A DNA stretch of 64,000 nt, from contig JAEPQO010000001.1 in NCBI GenBank assembly GCA_017640505.1, positions 574,625 through 638,624 on the forward strand. Reading direction: 5' to 3'. The stretch comes from Rhodospirillales bacterium. Lineage in GTDB: Bacteria > Pseudomonadota > Alphaproteobacteria > Rhodospirillales > Casp-alpha2. Made by a program: the position numbers and the translations under genes. Each line of letters starts with the position of its first letter. Within the stretch, counting starts at the first letter, position 1. The notes beneath the pieces were generated by a model. The model worked only from the letters and a program-made list of their open reading frames with translations, was not told the origin of the DNA and searched no databases. Shown piece after piece: positions 28,340 to 35,136 of the stretch.

Positions 28340-28733
28340 GCGGGCGAATTAAGTGATGCTGCGGAGACGATGTCGCATCAAGATTCGTCACAGCCGCTTT
28401 TAGTTGACGATGGGTCTTTATTTACCAATTTGGTCTCCCGGTTCCACTCTCTCTGGTTTGGCGTCCGATCTTTTATTCTTCTAAAACGTCTGGAAACCGG
28501 CGTTATAGATCGGGCTATCAGGTCCCGCTAAGCCCAATGATGTCACTTTTCTATTCTCGGGGAACGCCTGTTTTTATGAGGAGTTTTGGTTGACGCAGGT
28601 CCAGGTTCTTCGCCCTAACCAAAAAATATTCGACAGGTGAGGTTTTTGACATGCTGTAAGGAATCTTTCAGGACTTTGGGGAATAGTTATTTCGATATCG
28701 AGATAATATAGAGGGTTATTAGGTAGAGAAAAG
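28250..28733. other. Island non-coding stretch
   Basis: This 484-base gap holds the two CTTAAG-centred palindromes (28307-28339) and a 20-bp dyad just before the lipoprotein gene. Remaining frames are short, lack ribosome-binding sites and show no recognised product. Confidence 0.5.
28687..28706. promoter_or_regulatory. Candidate operator dyad upstream of the island lipoprotein
   Basis: TTATTTCGAT / ATCGAGATAA forms a 20-bp palindrome with one mismatch, 27 bases before the ATG at 28734. Position and symmetry suit a repressor site; the binding protein is unknown. Confidence 0.35.
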
Positions 28734-29060
28734 ATGAAACGCTTACTGATGTCTTTAACAGCTCTTCTCGCACTTGGTGCGTGCAACGATCTGGAAAACA
28801 TCTATCTTTATGATGCACGTATTCTTGAGACAGACTTTGCGAATGGTGCTCAATTGACGGTCAATGTCGCTTTAAATGGTGATGAACCCGAGAAATTGAC
28901 TTGCCGCCTCAAGAGTGCAATGACCCCCGTCTGGAGGCTCTTGCAGCCAGGAGGCCAAATCAAGCTCGCACGCTCATCCCAATGGAAGTATGACACGGAA
29001 ACCTTTTGTGGCCTTCTCAACCAATCCGATGCAAAAGAAATCGTATCTCAGCATCTTTAA
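28734..29060 (+). CDS. Island lipoprotein, unknown function
   Basis: A 108-residue protein starting MKRLLMSLTALLALGACNDL: a lipoprotein signal peptide with lipobox LALGAC and a mature N-terminus at Cys17. Asp follows at +3, so outer-membrane sorting cannot be decided by the +2 rule alone. The mature part is about 90 residues with two further Cys (TCRLK and FCGLL) that could form a disulfide. An AGAGAAAAG ribosome-binding site precedes ATG 28734. It is AT-rich compared with the host. No family recognised. Confidence 0.65.
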   Translation: MKRLLMSLTALLALGACNDLENIYLYDARILETDFANGAQLTVNVALNGDEPEKLTCRLKSAMTPVWRLLQPGGQIKLARSSQWKYDTETFCGLLNQSDAKEIVSQHL

Positions 29061-29549
29061 GAGACGGATAGAAAAACTAACTACAGGAATTTTCGGGCGG
29101 CATCCAAGGTGCCAGAGTCAAAAAGGGCATCGTGATCCCAAGTAGCGCGCCTAAAGTCGTCATTGAACTTGGCTCTGCTGATTTTGGCCTCCTTGCTTCA
29201 GATGAGGGCACGAAAGCGTTGAGCAAATTCGTGAAGCCTCACTACCGTAAGCAGCCAAGGCGTCAAAGGAGAGTCCAAATCTATAAAAAATAAGGAGGCC
29301 GCCCGGTTCAGATTAAATCTATATCACGAATGACCTCCTGAGGGAGGGGGAGTGTCGAAATGGCAGGAATCATTTTTTATTAAGTTTGACGCCCCCTATT
29401 CTCCATAGAAATAGTAGTTGCAATGCAGATTTTGGTCGGAACACGTATGAAAGACTAAGGGCCAAAGAAGCTCGCTTGAGCAGATTTCCAATCGCCCGAC
29501 TATGTGCCAGTAATCTCACTTATCCCTACAGCCGGATCATGCTTTCAAA
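29061..29549. other. Island stretch with only a gene remnant
   Basis: This 489-base gap contains one open frame without a start (29081-29293, listed separately) and AGGAGG/CCTCCT inverted segments near 29295-29340. Nothing else is supportable. Confidence 0.5.
29081..29293 (+). pseudogene. Possible 3' remnant of a lost gene
   Basis: An open frame of 70 codons with no usable start codon, ending at TAA 29293. It encodes a peptide with protein-like composition (VKKGIVIPSSAPKVVIELG, then a basic tail KPHYRKQPRRQRR). The lack of a start and the flanking non-coding DNA suggest the 3' end of a truncated gene. Family unknown; it could also be chance. Confidence 0.3.
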
Positions 29550-29759
29550 TTAGAAACGGACCAGTCCATCAGAACCGAGCTCTCTGTCTTTAAGCACACT
29601 AATTTCTGATCGTTGGGTCAGATAAATACGACAGTCATCACCGCAAGATACAAGCCCTGCGCGAATGGCCGCTTTTAATGTTGAGTGATGCACGTCCCAA
29701 CTAAACACTTTGCGACCTGCATTTAAGCGCCGAACTAGTTTTCGAACACCTTTTGCCAT
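29550..29759 (-). CDS. Small basic protein, unknown
   Basis: A 69-residue frame from ATG 29759, which has a GGGTGGGAAG element upstream; a longer start at 29789 has none. The N-terminus is strongly basic (MAKGVRKLVRRLNAGRKVF) and the middle has HSTLKAAIRAGLVSCGDDCRIYLTQR, reminiscent of a small helix-turn-helix or winged DNA-binding segment. No firm family. It lies alone in the AT-rich island core. Confidence 0.4.
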   Translation of the reverse strand: MAKGVRKLVRRLNAGRKVFSWDVHHSTLKAAIRAGLVSCGDDCRIYLTQRSEISVLKDRELGSDGLVRF

Positions 29760-29972
29760 GCGTCTTCCCACCCCCCTAAGGCTGGGCATATATTTGTAAT
29801 TTTTAGAGATATTACTTTAAAAGAGAATTAATCATAGAATTTTTATTTTCAAAATGAAATATAATCAATCTTCTTTTTTGTACAATTCTCTAATAAAATA
29901 CTGAAGTTCTTGATCAGTAAGGATGGCGGGCTCATCAGAAATGCTATTTCTTTTTGGCAAAGCTTGAATCAA

Positions 29973-30194
29973 ATGAGTGCTTTTTTTCAGAATCATCAGG
30001 GCCTTTTCAAAAAAATCGCCAAAATTTCTCATAGTATTATTGATTTTCTATTTTATATTTTCATTTCATTGGCGCTATTTATTTTTGCCTTAACGGTGTG
30101 GCGATATGAAAATTGTGGCAAAGATATTATGACGATTATCCATGAAGGTTACATTAATGTCAGTTTAGATTGCATTATTACTTATGCTCAGTAG
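29973..30194 (+). CDS. Small single-helix membrane protein, unknown
   Basis: A 73-residue frame from ATG 29973 (a TTG start at 29910 would add 21 residues). It has one long hydrophobic helix (IIDFLFYIFISLALFIFALTVW) and a C-terminal tail with two Cys. There is no convincing ribosome-binding site, and the DNA is very AT-rich. Its 3' end overlaps the convergent unknown gene by 30 bases. Gene status is uncertain. Confidence 0.35.
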   Translation: MSAFFQNHQGLFKKIAKISHSIIDFLFYIFISLALFIFALTVWRYENCGKDIMTIIHEGYINVSLDCIITYAQ

Positions 30195-30602
30195 ATCAAA
30201 TATTTCATTGCAGACTTTTTTGATTTGCTTGGGTGTCAGGTGCTTTGGATGCTCAATAACATCTGAGCTGATTGTGCAATTCAGATGAATAAAAAAACAC
30301 TTTGTTTTTCTATGCAAGTTCTGGTGCAACCAGCTTTTATTCAATGAGCTTTTAGGAGTTAGATGTTTTTCCAGCGCAAGCAGTAAGCCTAGACGAGTCT
30401 TATTTACAGCCTCAGAGGCAACGTCTCCAATTTCTTTGTTTCTTATAATTGTTGCGCATGCATATAAGTAAGCGCTAATCAATATGTGACTGTTTCGGCT
30501 TTGCGCGTTTCCCTTTTTCGCAACCGCGTCATAGCCTCTTAAAGCTTCGAGTTCGCTCGCTAAGTTTACCAGCACATTTATATCGGATTGGCCTTTGTAC
30601 AT
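30165..30602 (-). CDS. Island operon gene 3, unknown helical protein
   Basis: A 145-residue soluble protein from ATG 30602, which lies one base after the TAG of the previous gene, suggesting coupled translation. An alternative TTG start at 30650 gives 161 residues and would overlap that gene. It is Leu/Ala/Lys-rich with long predicted helices (NVLVNLASELEALRGYDAV; EAVNKTRLGLLLALEKHL) and no signal peptide. No family recognised. The frame upstream of 30602 also reads sensibly from the preceding gene (NYIL to REVLQLAN), so genes 2 and 3 may once have been one gene split by a frameshift near 30650. Confidence 0.5.
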   Translation of the reverse strand: MYKGQSDINVLVNLASELEALRGYDAVAKKGNAQSRNSHILISAYLYACATIIRNKEIGDVASEAVNKTRLGLLLALEKHLTPKSSLNKSWLHQNLHRKTKCFFIHLNCTISSDVIEHPKHLTPKQIKKVCNEIFDLLSISNNAI

Positions 30603-30603
30603 C

Positions 30604-30981
30604 CTACGTTTTCCGGTAAAACGATTTGCAAGCTGCAATACTTCTCTCAAGGATATAGTTGGCCCGAATTACTATGAAATTATCGAGGAACGACGCTGCT
30701 GCGTTGTACTTTGGAAGTGATAGGGTCCTTGATTGTGCAAGCACCAACAGAGCCATGAATTCAGAGCTATTCTTTACGCCATTCTGATCAAAATTGCGTT
30801 TCTTCCATGATGCTAACTTGGCAGCTAAGAGCAGCCGCTCTGACGCTTCCATATGAAGTGACAGGGCGACTGGCGAGAGCTTACGCGAAGCTGCGGCGTG
30901 CTTAATGTGCTCACTAAGGCCCAGGATATTCTCATCAAAGGAGCATGATCTCTCAGAGACACGAAGCGAAGTCACTTTCAC
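30604..30981 (-). CDS. Island operon gene 2, unknown helical protein
   Basis: A 125-residue soluble protein. Its ATG at 30981 overlaps the stop of the upstream secreted-protein gene by 4 bases, which supports a real operon. The sequence is Ala/Leu/Ser-rich and mostly helical (EASERLLLAAKLASWKKRN; AAASFLDNFIVIRANYILE). There is no signal peptide, membrane helix or known motif. It may be truncated by a frameshift near 30650, because the reading continues naturally into gene 3 in another frame. Confidence 0.5.
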   Translation of the reverse strand: MKVTSLRVSERSCSFDENILGLSEHIKHAAASRKLSPVALSLHMEASERLLLAAKLASWKKRNFDQNGVKNSSEFMALLVLAQSRTLSLPKYNAAASFLDNFIVIRANYILERSIAACKSFYRKT

Positions 30982-31367
30982 CGTTCGTCTCCCTTGTTGA
31001 CTTCCGTTTCTTGGGAGGCAGCAGCATATCCGCCAATAATCTCGGAGCTGCGGCGCATTTTACTGACTAAAGACGAAGGATTACACGCAAGATCTTCAAA
31101 AAACTTAATTACATGAGAAACTGGCCAGCCTTCGCTGCCATTTCTGCACGACAGTGGCGGATTCGCTGAATCATTTGCAGCCATGACCCGGCATAGCAGT
31201 GTCGCGGAATAACGTGAAACGATTACTTGCTCCAAAAAGGCGCAATTTTCTCTTTCGTTTTCCGATGCACCTGTCCCCGCTTGATCATTGGCAGCATGAG
31301 CCTGCGTGCTCAAAAGGGCGGCAGTGAGCAACACGGCGCATGACATTTTTTGAACCAAGTAGACCAT
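30978..31367 (-). CDS. Island operon gene 1, secreted Cys-containing protein
   Basis: A 129-residue protein with a signal peptide (MVYLVQKMSCAVLLTAALLSTQAHAANDQ; likely cut after AHA). The mature part of about 105 residues has four Cys (NCAFLE, LLCRVM, LSCRNG, LACNPS), which suits disulfides in the periplasm. No family recognised. It leads a leftward three-gene operon (4-base overlap with gene 2) and is divergent from a receiver-like/MarR-like regulator across 304 bases. Confidence 0.55.
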   Translation of the reverse strand: MVYLVQKMSCAVLLTAALLSTQAHAANDQAGTGASENERENCAFLEQVIVSRYSATLLCRVMAANDSANPPLSCRNGSEGWPVSHVIKFFEDLACNPSSLVSKMRRSSEIIGGYAAASQETEVNKGDER

Positions 31368-31671
31368 TTGTCAGTCCCTAATATTGACGAGACGAGATAA
31401 GTTGGACTGAGTTCAGAGTCTGTGCACCAAAAACTATTTTTCATATGAAAATAAGATCATCGAAAAGCTCTTTTTTGGGAATAATTTGACTAAAAATTGT
31501 CCTTTTCCCGCCAAAGTGAGACTATTTCGAAAGGATTAAAAATCGAAATCATACGAGAATAAAAAAAGCTTCAGTTTGTGGTTTCAGCTATTCGGTGCTT
31601 GTTGGAAGTTGATCCCACTTTCTGCCCTTTTTGAGTAAAGCGGCTCTGAATGTAAAAGGTTTGCCGACGAA
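31368..31671. other. Divergent promoter region of the island operon and regulator
   Basis: This 304-base AT-rich gap holds no gene. It contains the perfect palindrome at 31438-31451 and must carry the promoters of the leftward operon and the rightward regulator. Confidence 0.5.
31438..31451. promoter_or_regulatory. Candidate operator palindrome
   Basis: TTTTCATATGAAAA is a perfect 14-bp palindrome between the divergent island operon and the MarR-like regulator. Size and place suit a MarR-type dimer site, but AT-rich DNA makes chance palindromes likelier. Confidence 0.35.
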
Positions 31672-32508
31672 ATGAAAGTTATTCTGTTGGGGGAGAGCTT
31701 CAAAGAAGGAGTTCATAAGCAAGTTGCAAAATGGTGCCGTGCGGCAGGTCTCGAATTTTTGTTCCTACCCAATTTGCTAAGCTTGATTGAAAAAGTCGAT
31801 TATAGTTACACAGCTACGATACTAATTATTGATCTCGAGGTGATTGGTCCCGGGCAGAAACCTCGCGACGTCATTAAATTTTTAATCGCCGAAAAAGGAC
31901 TGGCAAACCTTGCGGTCATTCCGGTTTCGAGAAATCTCCATTCGGAGGCCGCTATAGAGCTGTTCCGATTAGGTGTGGTCGACGTTATTTCCGATTCTGC
32001 TGATGAAAACTCGTTTTTTATCGCTATGGCTCGTGGTTTGCAGCAATTAAAGCGGCCCTTTGCTCATCCCGATCATTATGATCGGTTCTACGAGAGCATT
32101 CAGGCTCACCAAGGTGTTCAGAGTTCAGGCCACGCGCCACAGATCTGGCAGGTTTTTGATTTCTTTAAATCAGAGCCATGCGTCCAAGGAGTTAATCGCC
32201 TAGAATATGTTTGGCCAATCCTACTTGAATTGATGCGAGAAGACGAGCCTGTGCCTATATCCAATTTGGCGATCGCTTCAGGGGCGCCCTTGTCTACCGT
32301 GACCCGAATTGTGAAATCACTATCCCAGAAAGAAATTGTCGTCGTAACGCCTGATCGTCGAGATAAGAGACGCACGCTTGTAGAAATATCATGCGATGTA
32401 AAAGAGAGAATAATCAATAAATTTTATAAAGAAGTTCTAACATTTTATAATACCAAAACTCCCCTGCGTAATAATAATATCAAATCAAAATATGTGGACA
32501 TCGAGTGA
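31672..32508 (+). CDS. Degenerate-receiver / MarR-like winged-helix regulator
   Basis: A 278-residue putative transcription regulator. Residues 1-120 look like a CheY-type receiver fold (MKVILLGESF; TILIIDLEVIG; VIPVSRN; GVVDVISDSADEN), but the N-terminal acidic pair and the conserved Lys are missing, so phosphorylation is doubtful. Residues about 165-255 form a MarR-type winged helix: PISNLAIASGAPLSTVTRIVKSLSQ, then wing VVTPDRRDKRRTLVEIS. It is divergent from the unknown three-gene operon and is its likely regulator. The AT-rich Asn/Lys tail may be disordered. Confidence 0.7.
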   Translation: MKVILLGESFKEGVHKQVAKWCRAAGLEFLFLPNLLSLIEKVDYSYTATILIIDLEVIGPGQKPRDVIKFLIAEKGLANLAVIPVSRNLHSEAAIELFRLGVVDVISDSADENSFFIAMARGLQQLKRPFAHPDHYDRFYESIQAHQGVQSSGHAPQIWQVFDFFKSEPCVQGVNRLEYVWPILLELMREDEPVPISNLAIASGAPLSTVTRIVKSLSQKEIVVVTPDRRDKRRTLVEISCDVKERIINKFYKEVLTFYNTKTPLRNNNIKSKYVDIE

Positions 32509-32801
32509 TAATCGCCTGGTAACCGAGAGGACAAATCAAAACCATACGCAATATACCGAACATGATTCCCACACGAAATCTGACTGAAAAGACTCATAAA
32601 AAACTACTTTTGTATTCGGCCTACGACTTTAGGCTCTGTTGTTCCTTGACCATCTTTGATCTTCATTGAACTAGCAAATATGGGAAACCAATTCTGCAGG
32701 CTAGAAGCGATTGATTTAGATTTTCCACATATATTCTGACCTGCCCCCCCTGAAATCTCCGTGTTTGAAAGTTAGTCTGTTCTCTGAGACTGAGAACGAC
32801 G

Positions 32802-33068
32802 ATGAAGAGATCCCGTTTTAGGGAAGAGCAGATTGTCGGCATCCTGAAGGAGCATCAGGCAGGCTTGTCTGCGGCTGATCTGTGCCGGCAGCACGGCATC
32901 AGCGATGCGACGTTTTACAAGTGGTGTTCGAAGTATGGCGGCATGGAGGTATCCGACGCCGAGAAGTTGCGCGCAATTGAAGCCGAGAACGCGAAGCTGA
33001 CGAAGCTTCTGGCGGAGTCGATGATGGATGTCTCGACGCTGAAAGAGATGCACGGAATGAACTTCTGA
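32802..33068 (+). CDS. IS3-family transposase OrfA
   Basis: An 88-residue OrfA with an N-terminal helix-turn-helix (FREEQIVGILKEHQAGLSAADLCRQHGISDATFYKW) and a C-terminal leucine-zipper-like coiled coil (LRAIEAENAKLTKLLAES). It binds the element ends. It appears complete, but the partner OrfB is destroyed. Confidence 0.88.
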   Translation: MKRSRFREEQIVGILKEHQAGLSAADLCRQHGISDATFYKWCSKYGGMEVSDAEKLRAIEAENAKLTKLLAESMMDVSTLKEMHGMNF

Positions 33069-33815
33069 AGCCCGGTTCGAGGAGAAAAGCCTTGGACTGG
33101 GCAATGATGGAAAAAGGTTATTCGCAGAGACGCGCCTGCGGGCTGGCGCGGATCGACCCGTGTTATACCGCTACAAATCGAGCCGTTCTGACGATGATGA
33201 TCTGCGCCGGCATTTACGTGAACTGGCATCCGAATGACGGTGGTTCGGGTATCGGCGCCTGCACCCGCTGCTGAAACGCGAAGGCATCGAGGTGAACCGC
33301 AAGAAGATCTACCGGCTATACAAGGAACAAGGACGAAGGTCTGACGGCGCGCAAGCGTGGCGGCGGCAAGCGGGCGCTCGGGAAAAGGGCGCCGATGGCT
33401 ATCCCGCAGGAGCCGAACCAGAGATGGTCGCTCGACTTCGTCTCAGATAGCCTGACGGAGGGGCGCCGGATCCGGATTCTCTGCGTCATCGCCGAAGCGC
33501 GAGGCTATCCGTGTATGGTTGTCTCGGACAACGGCACCGAGCTGACCTCGCCTGCCATTCGAATGGCAGCACATCGCACCCGGCGAACCAATGCAGAATG
33601 GTATGGTCGATTCATTCAACGGGAAGCTCTGCGGCGAGTGCCTGAACGAACACCTGTTTGACGCCCTGCGCCACGCCCGCCGCATGATAGCGGCGTGGCG
33701 CAGTGACTATAATCATCAATGACCGCATTCGAGCCTGGACGGGCTCACGCCTCACGAATATGCAATCCGGTCCACGGAGGACCAAAACCTCAACAGAACT
33801 ACCTTTTGAATGAGG
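33069..33815 (+). pseudogene. IS3-family transposase OrfB, broken
   Basis: Fragments in different frames show an OrfB integrase core: RRFGYRRLHPLLKREGIEVN, PNQRWSLDFVSDSL (first Asp), [12 protein letters not shown] (second Asp) and [19 protein letters not shown] (Glu region). Frameshifts separate them. The segment between LCVI and the SDNGTE block is about 40-50 residues shorter than in intact OrfB, pointing to an internal deletion. Not functional. Confidence 0.82.
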
Positions 33816-33989
33816 ATAAACAGGGGGACAGGTCAATTCTATTTCAAAAAAATAATGTATGGGAGGAATGCAAGGGGGGGGATATCACCATTTTAAAAAC
33901 AGTTCTTGTTGGAAAACCATGATCGATTGGCCATGTTATAAAAGTGTATAGTCCCCTATACATGATAATCTCAGAAATACCTAACCCTG

Positions 33990-34024
33990 GTAACGGCCAC
34001 CTAAATGGTGGCCGTTACTTTTTT
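33990..34024 (+). terminator. Rho-independent terminator
   Basis: Perfect 12-bp stem GTAACGGCCACC / GGTGGCCGTTAC with a 5-base loop TAAAT, followed by a run of six T. Its transcription unit is unclear because no intact gene lies just upstream; it may end transcripts that once came through the IS insertion point. Confidence 0.8.
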
Positions 34025-34700
34025 AGTAGTCACGGTGGCTGTGTGGTCCTCCGATCGCTAGCATAGCCGGTAGACTAATTTAGAGGGTAAGGATCATGTC
34101 GGCGTACCGCTCAACGAGGAACTCAAAGCTCAACAATGAGCCCCGTGTCGAATCCTTTGACACCTTCATTTGGATAACTCCTTTGATTAGAAATCATCTG
34201 GGTGTTCCCGAGACGGGAATTCCAGCGTGAATGCTGATGGCCAAAGATCGAGGCGGCAACGCCCGACTTTTCGATAGCTGCGTCCAGTTCTGTGACGAAT
34301 GCAGGGGGCAGTAGGTCTCCTTGTAATCATTTCTCGATCGCTCGGCGAAATGGGACGAAGTGAGTGACTATGACTGTGCGTGACAGATTAACTTTTTGAA
34401 CTTCGCTGAAGACAGAGTCTCTATCTCGCAGACGCATAGCTTCGCCACCAATGCGTCTTGAAGGCCACGTTCGGGTGTGATCATAGCCATCTCAGGGATT
34501 CATTCCACCAAGTGCCAGTTGATAACTAAGCAACCTTCTATACTCTATGATATTGCGTCGTATATGAGCGATTACGAATTGCAGATTTGGTTGAATGGGA
34601 AATTTGATGCTTTGTTCGTTCGTTCATTTGCCAATGATCTGTTGAATGTGAAACTGGAGAACTTTTAGCGACCTTCGCATCGAAATAGCGGCACATGAAA

Positions 34701-34720
34701 ACTGTGCCCAAACTGTGCCC
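34701..34720. repeat. Paired 11-bp-period repeat, right end of island
   Basis: Two exact ACTGTGCCC copies at 34701-34709 and 34712-34720 have the same 11-bp spacing and orientation as the pair at the left end. Candidate integrase arm sites. Confidence 0.45.
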
Positions 34721-34826
34721 CGCTTATTCCGTTTTAATCCCGATTATCCCCTTTTGTTCCGGTTTTAGCTGCGACAGCGCCCGAACAAGTTACTGATTTT
34801 AAAGGGTTTCTAAGTGCTCGAAGCCA

Positions 34827-34871
34827 TTCGCAATGCGAAGGTCAGGGGTTCGATTCCCCTCGGCTCCACCA
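34827..34871 (+). repeat. Right attachment site (tRNA-Ala 3' fragment)
   Basis: A 45-base copy of the tRNA-Ala 3' part, from the anticodon loop to CCA, identical to 26541-26585. It lacks the 5' half and cannot form a tRNA. It marks the right end of the island. Confidence 0.93.
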
Positions 34872-35136
34872 TTTTCCAATTTTGTTCCATTTTTTTCGAT
34901 GCCGGAGACGGCTGGCAGCCGTGTGCGCTTGTGTTGAAATGCGCGTGCATTTCAACTTTTACTTTAAAACCATAAAGAAAATATGAGATTAGCCGCGTAA
35001 TTGTAATATTAGAGAAATATAATTTTCAAAAGTTGAAAAACTAGAGATTCGATAAGGAAAATAATTCAACCTATATTGAAAATTCGCTCGATGTTTTCTT
35101 TCCGCTGATTAGCCGGACAGTAACAATTGAGGAAAG

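Larger units (their letters stand above)
32737..33835 (+). mobile_element. Decayed IS3-family element (IS407-like)
   Basis: A 1099-bp element with terminal inverted repeats (left TGACCTGCCCCCC, right complement TGACCTGTCCCCC) and a perfect 4-bp target duplication ATTC at 32733-32736 and 33836-33839. A 4-bp duplication and TGACCTGCCCC ends are typical of the IS407 group. orfA is intact; orfB is broken and internally deleted, so it is not autonomous. It inserted into the island after the island genes were in place. Confidence 0.85.
33836..34826. other. Right part of island, no convincing gene
   Basis: Nearly 1 kb of mostly AT-rich DNA between the IS relic and the right attachment site. It holds a dyad TGTATAG/CTATACA (33945-33962), a strong terminator (33990-34024), the right pair of ACTGTGCCC repeats (34701-34720) and a 17-base inverted copy (34770-34786) of the sequence at 27669-27685. 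Frames such as 34477-34668 are short, start on GTG without a ribosome-binding site and match nothing known. Confidence 0.55.

Noticed and set aside
28574-28801. Small leftward ORF upstream of the island lipoprotein
   Set aside because: It overlaps the signal-peptide region of the lipoprotein gene and has no ribosome-binding site or family.
34477-34668. 63-codon rightward ORF near the right island end
   Set aside because: GTG start without a ribosome-binding site, no family, AT-rich non-coding surroundings.
34827-34871. A second tRNA-Ala gene at the right island end
   Set aside because: Only the 3' part from the anticodon loop to CCA is present; the 5' acceptor strand, D arm and half the anticodon stem are missing. 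It is an attachment-site fragment.
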